From: Salinisphaera shabanensis E1L3A | Lineage (GTDB): Bacteria > Pseudomonadota > Gammaproteobacteria > Nevskiales > Salinisphaeraceae | Direction: 5' to 3' | DNA: 64,000 nucleotides | NCBI RefSeq assembly: GCF_000215955.2 | Contig: NZ_AFNV02000008.1 | Span: forward strand, 62,001 to 126,000 | Shown here: piece by piece, positions 53,658 to 62,243 of the stretch | Position numbering within the stretch: position 1 is the stretch's first letter | Layout of the letters: each line of letters begins with the position of its first letter | The notes under the pieces: model-generated | Databases searched by the model: none | The model's input: only the letters and a program-made list of their open reading frames with translations | What the model was told of the DNA's origin: nothing | Made by a program: the position numbers and the translations under genes

Positions 53658-53706
53658 AAAAACAGGCGGCCGGCCAGCGCTGCAAAACATGGATGTGCTG
53701 GCCGGC
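53658..53706 (-). terminator. Terminator-like hairpin between the second TonB receptor and PepSY genes
   Basis: GCCGGCCAGC (53669-53678) pairs with GCTGGCCGGC (53697-53706). On the minus strand a run of five T (53658-53662) follows after six bases. It could end the receptor transcript or limit read-through into the PepSY gene. Confidence 0.5.
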
Positions 53707-53733
53707 GCCTGCCGGAGGAGATCGAAAGAGAGG

Positions 53734-56082
53734 CTATAGCTCCACCCGCACGCCGCCCCAGATGCCGCGCGGCGCGCCGGGGCCGATGAAGCGCGTGGCG
53801 TCGTCGTAGCGATCGCCTTCGAGCACTTCGTCGGCTTCTCCGTAGAGGCCGAAGGTTTCGTAGTCCGAATCCAGGACATTGTTGATGCGCAAGAACGTGG
53901 TGATGCGATCGGTGATCTTGAACGCCGCATTGGCGTTGACGATGGCATAGCCGTCGATCTTTTCGTTGTCGGTATTGGATTCATCGCCGCGATAGATCTG
54001 GTCGCCGTTGCCGACCACATCCATGCCCACGCGCAGCCGGCTGGTGGGCGCCCAGTCGATGCCGACATTGAACAGATGTTCCGGAATCAACGGGATGCGA
54101 TCGCCGGGCTCGACCTGTTGGGTCGGGTCTTCGCCCGGCGCGGCGTCTTCATCGGCCAGCGGATGGTTCGGCGAATTGGTGACGAACGAATCACGGAATT
54201 CCGCGTTGAGGTAGGTGTAGTTCGCCGACAGCCGCCAGCGCTCGGCGAAGGCCCAGTCCAGTCCCAGTTCGACGCCCTGGCGGCGGGTTTCGCCGACGTT
54301 GTCGAAATAGCCTTCAAAGCGGGATTCGGCCGCGATGAACAGGATGTCGTCCTGGTTGTCCGAGCGAAACACCGCCGCATGCCAGCGCAGGTCGTCATTG
54401 CCGCCGCGAAGACCCAGTTCGTAGGTGGTGGTGACCACCTGCTCGAGCGGCGGATCGTCGACGAAGCCGTTGGGCAGCCGGCACGGCGCATCCGGGTTGG
54501 CACAGGTCAGCTCGACCGGCGTTGGCGCACGCGAAGACTGTGACACGCTGCCGAAGGTAGTCAGCCGATCGTTGACCTGCCAGGTCAGCCCGCCGGCCAG
54601 ATTCAGACGTTTGAATTCGTGATCGCCCGACAGGCTGGTGTCGTCGTCATCATCGCCGCCGGCAAATTCCACTTCGGGCGACGTGTCGTGCAGCGAGATC
54701 GATGTGCGGTTGTAGCGGCCGGCCAACGTGCCTTCGAGCGTTTCGGTGATCGGCACGCGTTGCAGAAAGAACAGGCTGGCGGTGCTGTTGTGGGCGGATA
54801 CGCCGGTCAAGGATTCGCCGGAGACGATGCCGCTACCCACGGTGCCGCGTTCGTCGGTAAGGCTGGCCAGTTCGGTCTGTTGCGAGAAATCGCTGCTGGC
54901 GTAGTCGAGACTCGTGCCCACGATCAGCTCGCCGCCGAGCACGCCGTCCTGGCGGCCCTGCAGGTTCAGGCCAAAGCCGTTTTCCTTGGTCTGTGACGTG
55001 TTTTCGGTGCCGCCGATCACGCCATCGCTGGCCACGACCGGATTACCGTCGGCATCGAAGACGATTTCTTCGTCGCCGCCGTCTTCGGCTTCTTCACAAA
55101 GCAGACCGGCGTTACCGGCGTCTTCGCAGTCCTCGAACTCGGAGCCGTCGCCGTTGAACGTGTTGATCTCGTTACGCCGGTAATAAGCGCCCCAGGCCAG
55201 GGTGAAATCGTCGCTGTAGTCGCGCGTGCCGCGCAGGTTGAACATCACCATTTCCGGATTGGTTTCATCCGGATAGGTGAACACCGAGTCGCGGCCTTCG
55301 GCTTCGGCAAGTTCGGCCGGAATGGCGCCGTTGCCGCGCAGGCTGTTGTCGGCCGCGGTGATCGAGAAATCCAGCGTGCCGTTGTCGGTCAGCGTGGAGA
55401 ACTGGGTGAACAGCTGCGCGACGTCGGAATCCGAGAAATCGCGCCAGCCATCTTCGGAGACGCCCTGGGCGGCGAAATACCACGCATCGGTGCCGTTGTT
55501 GCCGCCGGCCTGCACATGGCCGCCGAAGCGGCCGAAGTCGCCGCCAAAGATTTCTGCCTCGGCGCCTTCGTAGGTGAAGCCGGTCTTGGTCTTGACCGAC
55601 AGCGCGCCGCCGAGCGTGTTCTGGCCGAATAGCGGATTGGAGCCGGGAATGAGGTCGATGGAATCGATCGCGACTTGTGGGATGAGGTCCCAGTTGACGG
55701 TATCGCCGAACGGTTCGTTGATACGTACGCCGTCTTGATAGATCGACAGCCCCTGTGGCAGTCCGAGCAGCGGCGACGCGGTATAACCGCGGTAGTTCAG
55801 ATCCGGCTGGAACGGGTTGTTGGTGGCGTCGTTGACGTGGACGCTGCCGAGTTCCTGCTGCATGTATTGGTTGAGGTTGAGCGTCTCGGCACGCTCGATG
55901 TCTTTGCTTTCGGCGTGTTGCACGTTGGCCGGATAGCGATCGGCATCGACCTCGCTGCCAGCAAACGGCGTGGCGCCGATAATGTCGATGCCGCCCAGCT
56001 CGAGCGGCTGGGCCACCGCGCTATGGCTGACGAACACCCATGCCGCGCCCAGAGTCACCCCAACGCCTCTGCGATAATCCAT
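53734..56082 (-). CDS. TonB-dependent outer-membrane receptor, candidate for metal or PQQ uptake
   Basis: 782 residues with a signal peptide (about 1-24), GGIDIIGATPF as a TonB-box region, and a plug with YRGYTASPLLGLPQGLSIYQ and NPLFGQNTLGGALSV. The large barrel ends in GVRVEL, an atypical last residue. Loops are very acidic (EFEDCEDAGN, EEAEDGGDEE, GGDDDDDTS), which could attract cations or reflect a salty habitat. It lies upstream of the PepSY gene on the same strand and next to the two-component genes of the alcohol-oxidation set. The transported ligand is inferred only. Confidence 0.9.
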   Translation of the reverse strand: MDYRRGVGVTLGAAWVFVSHSAVAQPLELGGIDIIGATPFAGSEVDADRYPANVQHAESKDIERAETLNLNQYMQQELGSVHVNDATNNPFQPDLNYRGYTASPLLGLPQGLSIYQDGVRINEPFGDTVNWDLIPQVAIDSIDLIPGSNPLFGQNTLGGALSVKTKTGFTYEGAEAEIFGGDFGRFGGHVQAGGNNGTDAWYFAAQGVSEDGWRDFSDSDVAQLFTQFSTLTDNGTLDFSITAADNSLRGNGAIPAELAEAEGRDSVFTYPDETNPEMVMFNLRGTRDYSDDFTLAWGAYYRRNEINTFNGDGSEFEDCEDAGNAGLLCEEAEDGGDEEIVFDADGNPVVASDGVIGGTENTSQTKENGFGLNLQGRQDGVLGGELIVGTSLDYASSDFSQQTELASLTDERGTVGSGIVSGESLTGVSAHNSTASLFFLQRVPITETLEGTLAGRYNRTSISLHDTSPEVEFAGGDDDDDTSLSGDHEFKRLNLAGGLTWQVNDRLTTFGSVSQSSRAPTPVELTCANPDAPCRLPNGFVDDPPLEQVVTTTYELGLRGGNDDLRWHAAVFRSDNQDDILFIAAESRFEGYFDNVGETRRQGVELGLDWAFAERWRLSANYTYLNAEFRDSFVTNSPNHPLADEDAAPGEDPTQQVEPGDRIPLIPEHLFNVGIDWAPTSRLRVGMDVVGNGDQIYRGDESNTDNEKIDGYAIVNANAAFKITDRITTFLRINNVLDSDYETFGLYGEADEVLEGDRYDDATRFIGPGAPRGIWGGVRVEL

Positions 56083-56144
56083 TGCTCCCCCGCTCGTTAT
56101 TATTTTGTAGTGCTATCGAGTCTTGTCCGGGGTGATTGCTTCGC

Positions 56145-57536
56145 TCAATGGGAAATCTTCCCGATTTCAGGGGATATACGACCTTTTGCCGATGCCGCTG
56201 ATGCCCGTGGGATATCGGCGTGAATATGGGTGCCGTGGTGGTGGCGACTGTCGACCTGCAGGCGCCCGCCGAGCAGGTCGATGCGTTCGGCCATGCCCGA
56301 TAGCCCGAGACCGGGTCGATAGGCCTGGGGGTCGAAGCCGCGGCCGTCGTCACGCACATCGACCTGCAGCCGATCGGTTTCCAGGTCCACCGTGATATCG
56401 ATATGCGCAGGCGCGCCGTGACGCAGGGCGTTGGTCAGTGCTTCCTGAACCAGACGGAAGACATGGATCGCGATCGGCGTGGGCACATCGGCCAGGCGGT
56501 CGTTGCCGGTATAGACCAGCGACACCTCGCGATGACTGCGCTGGCGGCTGGCGACATGGTTTTCCAGGGCCGCGTCGAGGCCGAGTTCGTCCAGGCCAGG
56601 CGGGCGCAGGCGACGCATCATCAGACGCGTCTGGTCGTAGATGCGCCCGGCAACGGCGACAATGGCTTCGGCCGATTCGGCAACACCGGGCGGCAGCTTT
56701 TCGCCGCGCGCGAGAATGCCGGCAGCGTCGGCCCGAATCGCGGTCAGGCTCTGGCCGAGCTCGTCGTGCAGTTCGCGGGCGAGATTGCGCCGTTCGTCTT
56801 CCTGGATACGCAGCGAATGTTCGCGCAGGCGTCGGTTTTCACGCTGCGCGGCGTCGAGCGCAGCCGCCATGTGGTTGAACTGGGCGGCAATACCGTCGAA
56901 CTCCGGTAACGAAAACCGCGGCAGGCGAATGGCGTAGTCGCCGTGCTCGATACGCGCCAGCGCGGCATCGATACGTCGTACCGGCACGAGCGCGCGCCCG
57001 AACAGGCGATAGACCACCGCGATCGTGGCCAGATAGAACACCACCAGCAGCGCGAGCAGCCCGCGTGTGTCCTGCCAGGCTTCGGCAATTTCGTCGTCCG
57101 GATCGGCAACGATCACCATCGCATAGTCCGGCGCGATCGCAAGCCGGCGTTCGGGCAAGGCCTCGGGGCGGATGAGCGCAGAAAACCAGTCTGGCGCTTC
57201 GGTCGTCTCATCGTTCGTGCAGCCGGTGGGCGATGGCTCGGTTCGTGCGACGAGTGACAGGCATAAATGGCGCAGATGGCCGATGTCCGAAAGCCGTCGG
57301 GCGGCGGCCAAGGCCTCACTGTCGCTGCGGATACTGTTTTCGACCAGATCGCCGGCGAGGGCTACGCTGGCCTGCATTTCTTCGGTGACCGCGCGCTGAG
57401 CATTGTGGATTACGAGCCAGGCGGCCGCGCAGAGAATCATCGCCAACAGCAGGGTGACGGCGATCATCAGCCGTTGTCGCAGGCGCAGGCGTCGCCGCGC
57501 GACCGTACTTGCCGGTGGTCTAGAGCCCGACGACAC
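56145..57536 (-). CDS. NarX-type sensor histidine kinase
   Basis: 463 residues. It has two membrane helices (about 22-44 and 160-180) around a periplasmic domain, a HAMP linker, and a HisKA_3 dimerisation domain with the phospho-His in ARELHDELGQSL. The ATPase domain has DDGRGFDP and GLGLSGMAERIDLLGG. The GTG start at 57536 overlaps the response regulator stop by 17 bases. Kinases of this type (ExaD/PedS-like) control PQQ-dependent alcohol dehydrogenases in pseudomonads. Confidence 0.9.
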   Translation of the reverse strand: MSSGSRPPASTVARRRLRLRQRLMIAVTLLLAMILCAAAWLVIHNAQRAVTEEMQASVALAGDLVENSIRSDSEALAAARRLSDIGHLRHLCLSLVARTEPSPTGCTNDETTEAPDWFSALIRPEALPERRLAIAPDYAMVIVADPDDEIAEAWQDTRGLLALLVVFYLATIAVVYRLFGRALVPVRRIDAALARIEHGDYAIRLPRFSLPEFDGIAAQFNHMAAALDAAQRENRRLREHSLRIQEDERRNLARELHDELGQSLTAIRADAAGILARGEKLPPGVAESAEAIVAVAGRIYDQTRLMMRRLRPPGLDELGLDAALENHVASRQRSHREVSLVYTGNDRLADVPTPIAIHVFRLVQEALTNALRHGAPAHIDITVDLETDRLQVDVRDDGRGFDPQAYRPGLGLSGMAERIDLLGGRLQVDSRHHHGTHIHADIPRASAASAKGRISPEIGKISH

Positions 57537-58161
57537 CGGTACGAATCGCCAATCGAGTCAAATCGGCCGTGCCGCCCACACCGAGTTTCGCGCGCAGACG
57601 CGAGGCATGGTTGGCGACGGTCTTCGGGCTGACGAACAGTTCTTCGGCAATCGTGTTCACGCTCGCGCCCGAGGCCAGCAAACGGAATATCTCGAACTCG
57701 CGGGACGACAGGCAGGCCAGCGGTGTGGCCGGGTCGTCGTCGCTGGTGTTGCGTTCGTCGGCGAGGCTGGGGTCCAGATACTGGTGCCCGAGAGCCACCT
57801 GGCGCACGCCTTCGATCAATACATCGGCCACCGCGCGTTTGCCGATATAGCCGGTGGCACCCGCCGCCAACGCACGGCGCACGAAAATGGCTTCCTCGTG
57901 TACGGAAAACACCAGCACGCGTGTGCCGGGGTGGCGGCTGCAGATACGCCGCGTGGTTTCGATACCGCTCATGCCGGGCAGCGACAAATCCATGACGATC
58001 ACATCGAAGTTCTGCTCGCGACACAGGGCGTAGGCGCGTTCGCCGCTGTCGGCTTCGCCCGCCACTTCGATATCGCCGGCCAGTTTCAGCAAGCGCGCAT
58101 AACCAGCGCGCACGACAGCATGATCATCTACCAGGAGAACCTGGATCGGTTGCTTGGGCAT
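57520..58161 (-). CDS. LuxR-type response regulator (ExaE/ErbR-like)
   Basis: 213 residues. The receiver domain has Asp58 as the phospho-acceptor (VIVMDLSLPGM), Lys in IGKRAV and a C-terminal LuxR helix-turn-helix (SREFEIFRLLASG, VSPKTVANHASRLRAKLG). It forms an operon with the kinase gene that follows. Likely targets are quinoprotein dehydrogenase and accessory genes, some of which may lie outside the window. Confidence 0.92.
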   Translation of the reverse strand: MPKQPIQVLLVDDHAVVRAGYARLLKLAGDIEVAGEADSGERAYALCREQNFDVIVMDLSLPGMSGIETTRRICSRHPGTRVLVFSVHEEAIFVRRALAAGATGYIGKRAVADVLIEGVRQVALGHQYLDPSLADERNTSDDDPATPLACLSSREFEIFRLLASGASVNTIAEELFVSPKTVANHASRLRAKLGVGGTADLTRLAIRTGVVGL

Positions 58162-58261
58162 GGCGGGCTCCTGTCTTGTCCGATCGCGCGTGTTGTCGAC
58201 GTGCGTTCTATCTACACGATAGCGCAATCAAGGACCAGGGCGTCGCCCGCAAGCCGTCGGC

Positions 58262-58301
58262 GACAAAAGAAAAAGCCGGCTGCCAGGGGGCGCAGCCGGC
58301 T
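58262..58301 (-). terminator. Rho-independent terminator of the aldehyde dehydrogenase gene
   Basis: AGCCGGCTGC (58274-58283) pairs with GCAGCCGGCT (58292-58301). On the minus strand the stem is followed by TTTTCTTTT. Confidence 0.85.
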
Positions 58302-58342
58302 CGGGGTACACATCCTCTAGGGGAAGGAGGATGCGAACTCGG

Positions 58343-59854
58343 TTACAACGCCACCGTCACGGTCTTGGTTTCGGTGTAGTTGTTGAGCACCTGGGCGCCC
58401 ATCTCGCGGCCCCAGCCGGACTGCTTGTAACCGCCGAACGGCAGCGCCGCATCGAAGATGTTGTAGCAGTTGACCCAGACCGTGCCGGCACGCAGCTTGG
58501 CCGCCAGTTTGTGGGCACGGCCGATATCCTGGGTCCAGACACCGGAGGCCAGACCGAAGACCGTATCGTTGGCGCGGCGTACCAGATCCCGATCGAAATC
58601 GGAGAACTTCGTGGCCGTGACCACCGGCCCGAAAATCTCTTCCTGAACCACTTTCATGTCGTCGGACACGTCGGTGAGCACGGTCGGCTTCACGAAATAG
58701 CCGTCGCCATCGCCACGTTCGCCGCCCGCTGCCGCGGTGGCACCCTGGCTCTTGCCGGATTCGAGATAGCCGGTCACCCGGTCGAACTGGGTGCGCGATA
58801 CGAGTGGGCCCATCTGCGTTTCCGGGTCCAGACCCGGGCCCAGCTTGATGTTGCGGGCAAACTCGGCCACGCCTTCGACCACCTGGTCGTAGACTTTTTC
58901 ATGCACGAACAACCGCGAGCCGGCCGCACAGCACTGGCCGTGGTTGAAGAAGATCGCGTTGGCCGCGCCCGGAATGGCTTTTTCCAGATCGGCATCATCG
59001 AGCACGATATTCGGCGATTTGCCGCCCAGTTCGAGCGAGACTTTCTTGAGGTTGCCCTTGGCGGCATCGACGATCAGGCGGCCGACTTCGGTGGAGCCGG
59101 TGAAAGCGATCTTGTCGACCATCGGATGGGCCGCAATCGGCGCGCCGGCTTCTTCACCGAAGCCGGTGATGATATTCACCACGCCGTCCGGCACGCCGGC
59201 TTCCTGCATGATCTCGGCGAGTTTCAGGCCCGACAGCGGGGTTTCCTCGGCCAGCTTCATCACGATGGTGTTGCCCGTGGCCAGCGCCGGTGCGAGCTTC
59301 CAGGCAGCCATGAGCAGCGGGAAGTTCCAGGGGATGATCTGGCCGCATACGCCGACCGGCTCACGCCGGGTATAGGCATGCCATTCGGCGCCGGGCGCGT
59401 AGGGCACGGTCGGGGTGATCATTTCGCCGGTGAGTTTGGTGGCCCAGCCGGCCATGTAACGAAACATCTCGGCGGCCAGCGGGACGTCGGCGGCACGGGC
59501 GATCGAGATCGGCTTGCCGTTGTCCAGCGACTCGAGCTGAGCGAGCTCTTCCTGATAATGCATGATCAGATCGCCGATCTTCCAGACGATCTGCTGGCGT
59601 TCGGCCGGCGCCATGCGCGTCCACGGTCCGTCGTCGAAGGCCTTGCGCGCGGCCTTCACGGCCTTGTCGACATCGACCTTGGTTGCCGACTGCGCCTGGG
59701 CGATGACCTGATCGTTGGACGGGTTGTAGACATCGAACGTCTCGCCCGATTCACAGGCCACCCATTGGCCATCGATCAGCATCTTGCGTGGGCTGTCGAT
59801 GAATTGCTGGACGCTCGGTTCGAGCGATACTTCAGAAGCAGCTACTGCACACAT
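58343..59854 (-). CDS. NAD-dependent aldehyde dehydrogenase (phenylacetaldehyde dehydrogenase-like)
   Basis: 503 residues of the ALDH superfamily. The catalytic Glu is in VSLELGGKSPNIV, the nucleophile Cys in NHGQCCAAGSR, and the cofactor segments are IIPWNFPLLMAAWK and FTGSTEVGRLIV. Sequence overall is of the class 1/2 type that includes phenylacetaldehyde dehydrogenases. It should oxidise aldehydes made by a PQQ alcohol dehydrogenase. ATG 59854 is preceded by GGAGGAG. A sigma-54 promoter lies upstream. Confidence 0.93.
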   Translation of the reverse strand: MCAVAASEVSLEPSVQQFIDSPRKMLIDGQWVACESGETFDVYNPSNDQVIAQAQSATKVDVDKAVKAARKAFDDGPWTRMAPAERQQIVWKIGDLIMHYQEELAQLESLDNGKPISIARAADVPLAAEMFRYMAGWATKLTGEMITPTVPYAPGAEWHAYTRREPVGVCGQIIPWNFPLLMAAWKLAPALATGNTIVMKLAEETPLSGLKLAEIMQEAGVPDGVVNIITGFGEEAGAPIAAHPMVDKIAFTGSTEVGRLIVDAAKGNLKKVSLELGGKSPNIVLDDADLEKAIPGAANAIFFNHGQCCAAGSRLFVHEKVYDQVVEGVAEFARNIKLGPGLDPETQMGPLVSRTQFDRVTGYLESGKSQGATAAAGGERGDGDGYFVKPTVLTDVSDDMKVVQEEIFGPVVTATKFSDFDRDLVRRANDTVFGLASGVWTQDIGRAHKLAAKLRAGTVWVNCYNIFDAALPFGGYKQSGWGREMGAQVLNNYTETKTVTVAL

Positions 59855-59956
59855 ATGGGTTCTCTCCTCCATGAATCCTTATCGCGCCGGCAACAGCGTT
59901 GCAGCGCACGGTTTTTCGAATGTTCGTCGTATCGACGGCGAAACCAATAACGAAAC

Positions 59957-59972
59957 CGCAAGATTCAGGCCA
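59957..59972 (-). promoter_or_regulatory. Sigma-54 (-24/-12) promoter of the aldehyde dehydrogenase gene
   Basis: On the minus strand: TGGCCTGAATCTTGCG, with TTGC at -12 and correct spacing. The leader to the ATG would be about 90 bases. Confidence 0.7.
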
Positions 59973-60034
59973 TACGTGGGCGTCATGAAAATCAATATCT
60001 TGCGCGAGATCGTCGCCAGGCATCGCCGTCTCGA

Positions 60035-60084
60035 CTGTCACATTTCCGAGACAGGGGTGTTGCAGGCTGTGCCAGGCGTGACAC
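60035..60084. promoter_or_regulatory. Candidate enhancer repeats for the sigma-54 activator
   Basis: CTGTCACATTTCCGAGACAG (60035-60054) has arms CTGTC/GACAG. GTGCCAGGCGTGACAC (60069-60084) is a looser repeat. They lie roughly 60-110 bases upstream of the aldehyde dehydrogenase promoter. Confidence 0.45.
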
Positions 60085-60160
60085 GCGTGCTTGTGTGCGT
60101 AATTCGAACCTGCTAGAACCGAGTCAGACCCGCGCCTAAAAGCGGGCGATAAAAATTCGA

Positions 60161-60182
60161 CAGAGCGCTTGCATGCGCTCTG
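60161..60182 (+). promoter_or_regulatory. Inverted repeat just upstream of the activator start
   Basis: CAGAGCGC (60161-60168) pairs with GCGCTCTG (60175-60182) around TTGCAT. It ends nine bases before the GAGGAG ribosome binding site region and could be an operator or a leader hairpin. Confidence 0.4.
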
Positions 60183-60199
60183 TCATGCGAGGAGCAGCG

Positions 60200-62149
60200 A
60201 TGGTCGATCTGGCGACGCATCCTTCGGCGGCGATAGTCCAACGCGATTCGGCCGATCTGGTGGCGGGCTCGTGGAATCGCTGTGTTCGTGACTACGGTCT
60301 CGATCCGGCGCGCATCGAACTGGACGTGGTCTCACGCAGCCAGCTCAGTGCCCATCGCGACGAGTTGGGCGACGTGGTGTCGATCGCCCGCGGCGAGATG
60401 GACAATCTCGCGGCCCAGATCGCCGGTTCCGGTTATGCGCTGATGCTCACCGACGCCCGCGGCGTGATTCTTTACAACCATGTTGAATCGGCATTGCGCG
60501 AGAGTTTTCGTGCGGCCGGGCTCTGGGACGGGGCCAACTGGAGCGAGTGGCGCCAGGGCACCAACGGTATCGGCACCTGTATTGTCGAACAGCGACCGGT
60601 TGTCATTCACTGTGCCGATCATTTCGCGGTTCGACACAGCGGGTTGAGTTGTTCGGCGGCACCCATTCGTAATGCGGCCGGCGAACTGCTGGCTGTGCTC
60701 GATGCCTCGTCCGTGCAGTGCGAAGGCACGCGGGCGGGGCAGATGCATACCGTGGCGCTGGTGAGCATGTCGGCCCGGTTGATCGAAAAAAGTCTGTTTG
60801 TGAACGCCCATCGCGAATCTCGTGTGCTGCGTTTTCACGGCCGGCCCGAGTTCGTGGGCCTGATTCACGATGGCCTGCTCGCGATCGACGATAACGATTG
60901 CATCGTGGCCGCCGACGAAAACGCAGCCCTGCAGCTGGGTGTCGACGGGCGCGGCGCGCTCATCGGCCAGCCCATCGCACAGGTTTTCGATATCGACACC
61001 GGTACGTTCGCTGCCACAGCCCACGAGCAGGACCAAACCGTATGGCCGCTGCACGAACGCCTACGCGGGCGGCGCTACTACGCGCGGCTCACTGCGCCGG
61101 CCCGCTCGCGCCGTGCGCTATCACTGCATGGCGGCGAAGCGCGCAGCCTGCACATTCCGGCACAACATGCGAACCGGCGACCGGGCCTGAGCGAGCTTGC
61201 CGGCGCCGATCCGGCGATGGCCGAGAACGTGCGCTGCGCGCACCGCGTGGTCGATCGGCGTATCGCGATCATGCTGCGCGGCGAAACCGGTACTGGCAAG
61301 GAAGTTTTTGCGCGCGCCATTCACGAGGCAAGCGCGCGGGCCGGCAAACCGTTCGTGGCCGTCAACTGTGCCGCGATCCCGGAAACGCTGATCGAGGCCG
61401 AACTGTTCGGCTACAAACCGGGCGCCTTCACTGGCGCCAGCCGCGACGGCATGCCGGGCAAGGTATTGCAGGCGTCCGGCGGTACGCTGTTTCTCGACGA
61501 AATCGGCGATATGCCGCTGGCGCTACAAACACGTTTGCTGCGCGTGCTCGAAGAACGCGAGGTCGTGCCGCTGGGCGGGGATACGCCGATCGCGCTCGAT
61601 CTCAACGTAATTTCGGCGACGCATGCGGACTTGGGCGCGCGTGTCGCATCAGGGGATTTCCGGTCCGATCTCTATTACCGCCTCGACGGCATCACGCTCA
61701 CGCTGCCCGCGGTACGTGAACGCGCCGATCGCCAAGCGCTGCTGCGTGCCGTTATTGCCAGCGAGCACGACGGCGCGGCGGCAATTCGGATCGCCGAGGA
61801 CGCGATGAAAGCCCTGGTTCGCTACGACTGGCCGGGCAATATCCGCCAGATCCGCAATGTCATGCGTACCGCGCTCGCGCTGTGCGAGGACGGGCTGGTG
61901 CGCCTGGCCGATCTGCCCGAAGAAATCACTCATCAGGCGCAACAAAGTGCCGCCTCTACGTGTGCCAGCGATGAAGATTCGGTAGTAAGTGATAACCCGC
62001 TCGCCAACGCCGAGCGCGATGCGTTGATCGGCGCTTTGGAACACAACGGCTGGAACGTGTCCCGTACGGCCGCCCAACTGGCCACCAGCCGCAACACGCT
62101 CTATCGCAAAATGAAGAAGCACGCGATCGAGCCGGCGCAGAAGCGTTGA
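60200..62149 (+). CDS. Sigma-54-dependent transcriptional activator (AcoR-like, GAF-AAA-Fis)
   Basis: 649 residues. The N-terminal GAF sensor covers about 50-200, with a PAS-like region at about 215-290. The AAA+ domain has GETGTGKE (Walker A), an intact GAFTGA sigma-54 contact loop and GGTLFLDEIGD (Walker B). A Fis-type helix-turn-helix ends the protein (VSRTAAQLATSRNTLYRKMK). ATG 60200 has GAGGAG upstream and is better than the ATG at 60173, which lies in a hairpin. Likely targets are the divergent aldehyde dehydrogenase gene and pqqBCD, both with -24/-12 elements. Confidence 0.92.
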   Translation: MVDLATHPSAAIVQRDSADLVAGSWNRCVRDYGLDPARIELDVVSRSQLSAHRDELGDVVSIARGEMDNLAAQIAGSGYALMLTDARGVILYNHVESALRESFRAAGLWDGANWSEWRQGTNGIGTCIVEQRPVVIHCADHFAVRHSGLSCSAAPIRNAAGELLAVLDASSVQCEGTRAGQMHTVALVSMSARLIEKSLFVNAHRESRVLRFHGRPEFVGLIHDGLLAIDDNDCIVAADENAALQLGVDGRGALIGQPIAQVFDIDTGTFAATAHEQDQTVWPLHERLRGRRYYARLTAPARSRRALSLHGGEARSLHIPAQHANRRPGLSELAGADPAMAENVRCAHRVVDRRIAIMLRGETGTGKEVFARAIHEASARAGKPFVAVNCAAIPETLIEAELFGYKPGAFTGASRDGMPGKVLQASGGTLFLDEIGDMPLALQTRLLRVLEEREVVPLGGDTPIALDLNVISATHADLGARVASGDFRSDLYYRLDGITLTLPAVRERADRQALLRAVIASEHDGAAAIRIAEDAMKALVRYDWPGNIRQIRNVMRTALALCEDGLVRLADLPEEITHQAQQSAASTCASDEDSVVSDNPLANAERDALIGALEHNGWNVSRTAAQLATSRNTLYRKMKKHAIEPAQKR

Positions 62150-62189
62150 TCATCAGCCGGTACCGCGCCGATACGAGCCCGATCACGGC

Positions 62190-62205
62190 TGGCACGACTC
62201 CTGCC
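62190..62205 (+). promoter_or_regulatory. Sigma-54 (-24/-12) promoter of pqqBCD
   Basis: TGGCACGACTCCTGCC has a perfect -24 box (TGGCACG) and a GC at -12 with correct spacing, though CTGC replaces TTGC. The start would be near 62217, 27 bases before pqqB. Confidence 0.55.
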
Positions 62206-62243
62206 TGATTTGTTGGTCGAACCGGTTGTCGCAGGATGAAATT

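Larger units (their letters stand above)
59855..60199. other. Divergent control region of the aldehyde dehydrogenase and activator genes
   Basis: 345 bases without a gene. It holds a sigma-54 promoter toward the aldehyde dehydrogenase, two inverted repeats at enhancer distance and a hairpin near the activator start, each listed separately. Confidence 0.7.

Noticed and set aside
60060-60085. TGGCAC-like sequence on the minus strand (with CCTGCA) as a second aldehyde dehydrogenase promoter
   Set aside because: The distance between GG and GC is two bases too short for sigma-54; the element at 59957-59972 is correct.
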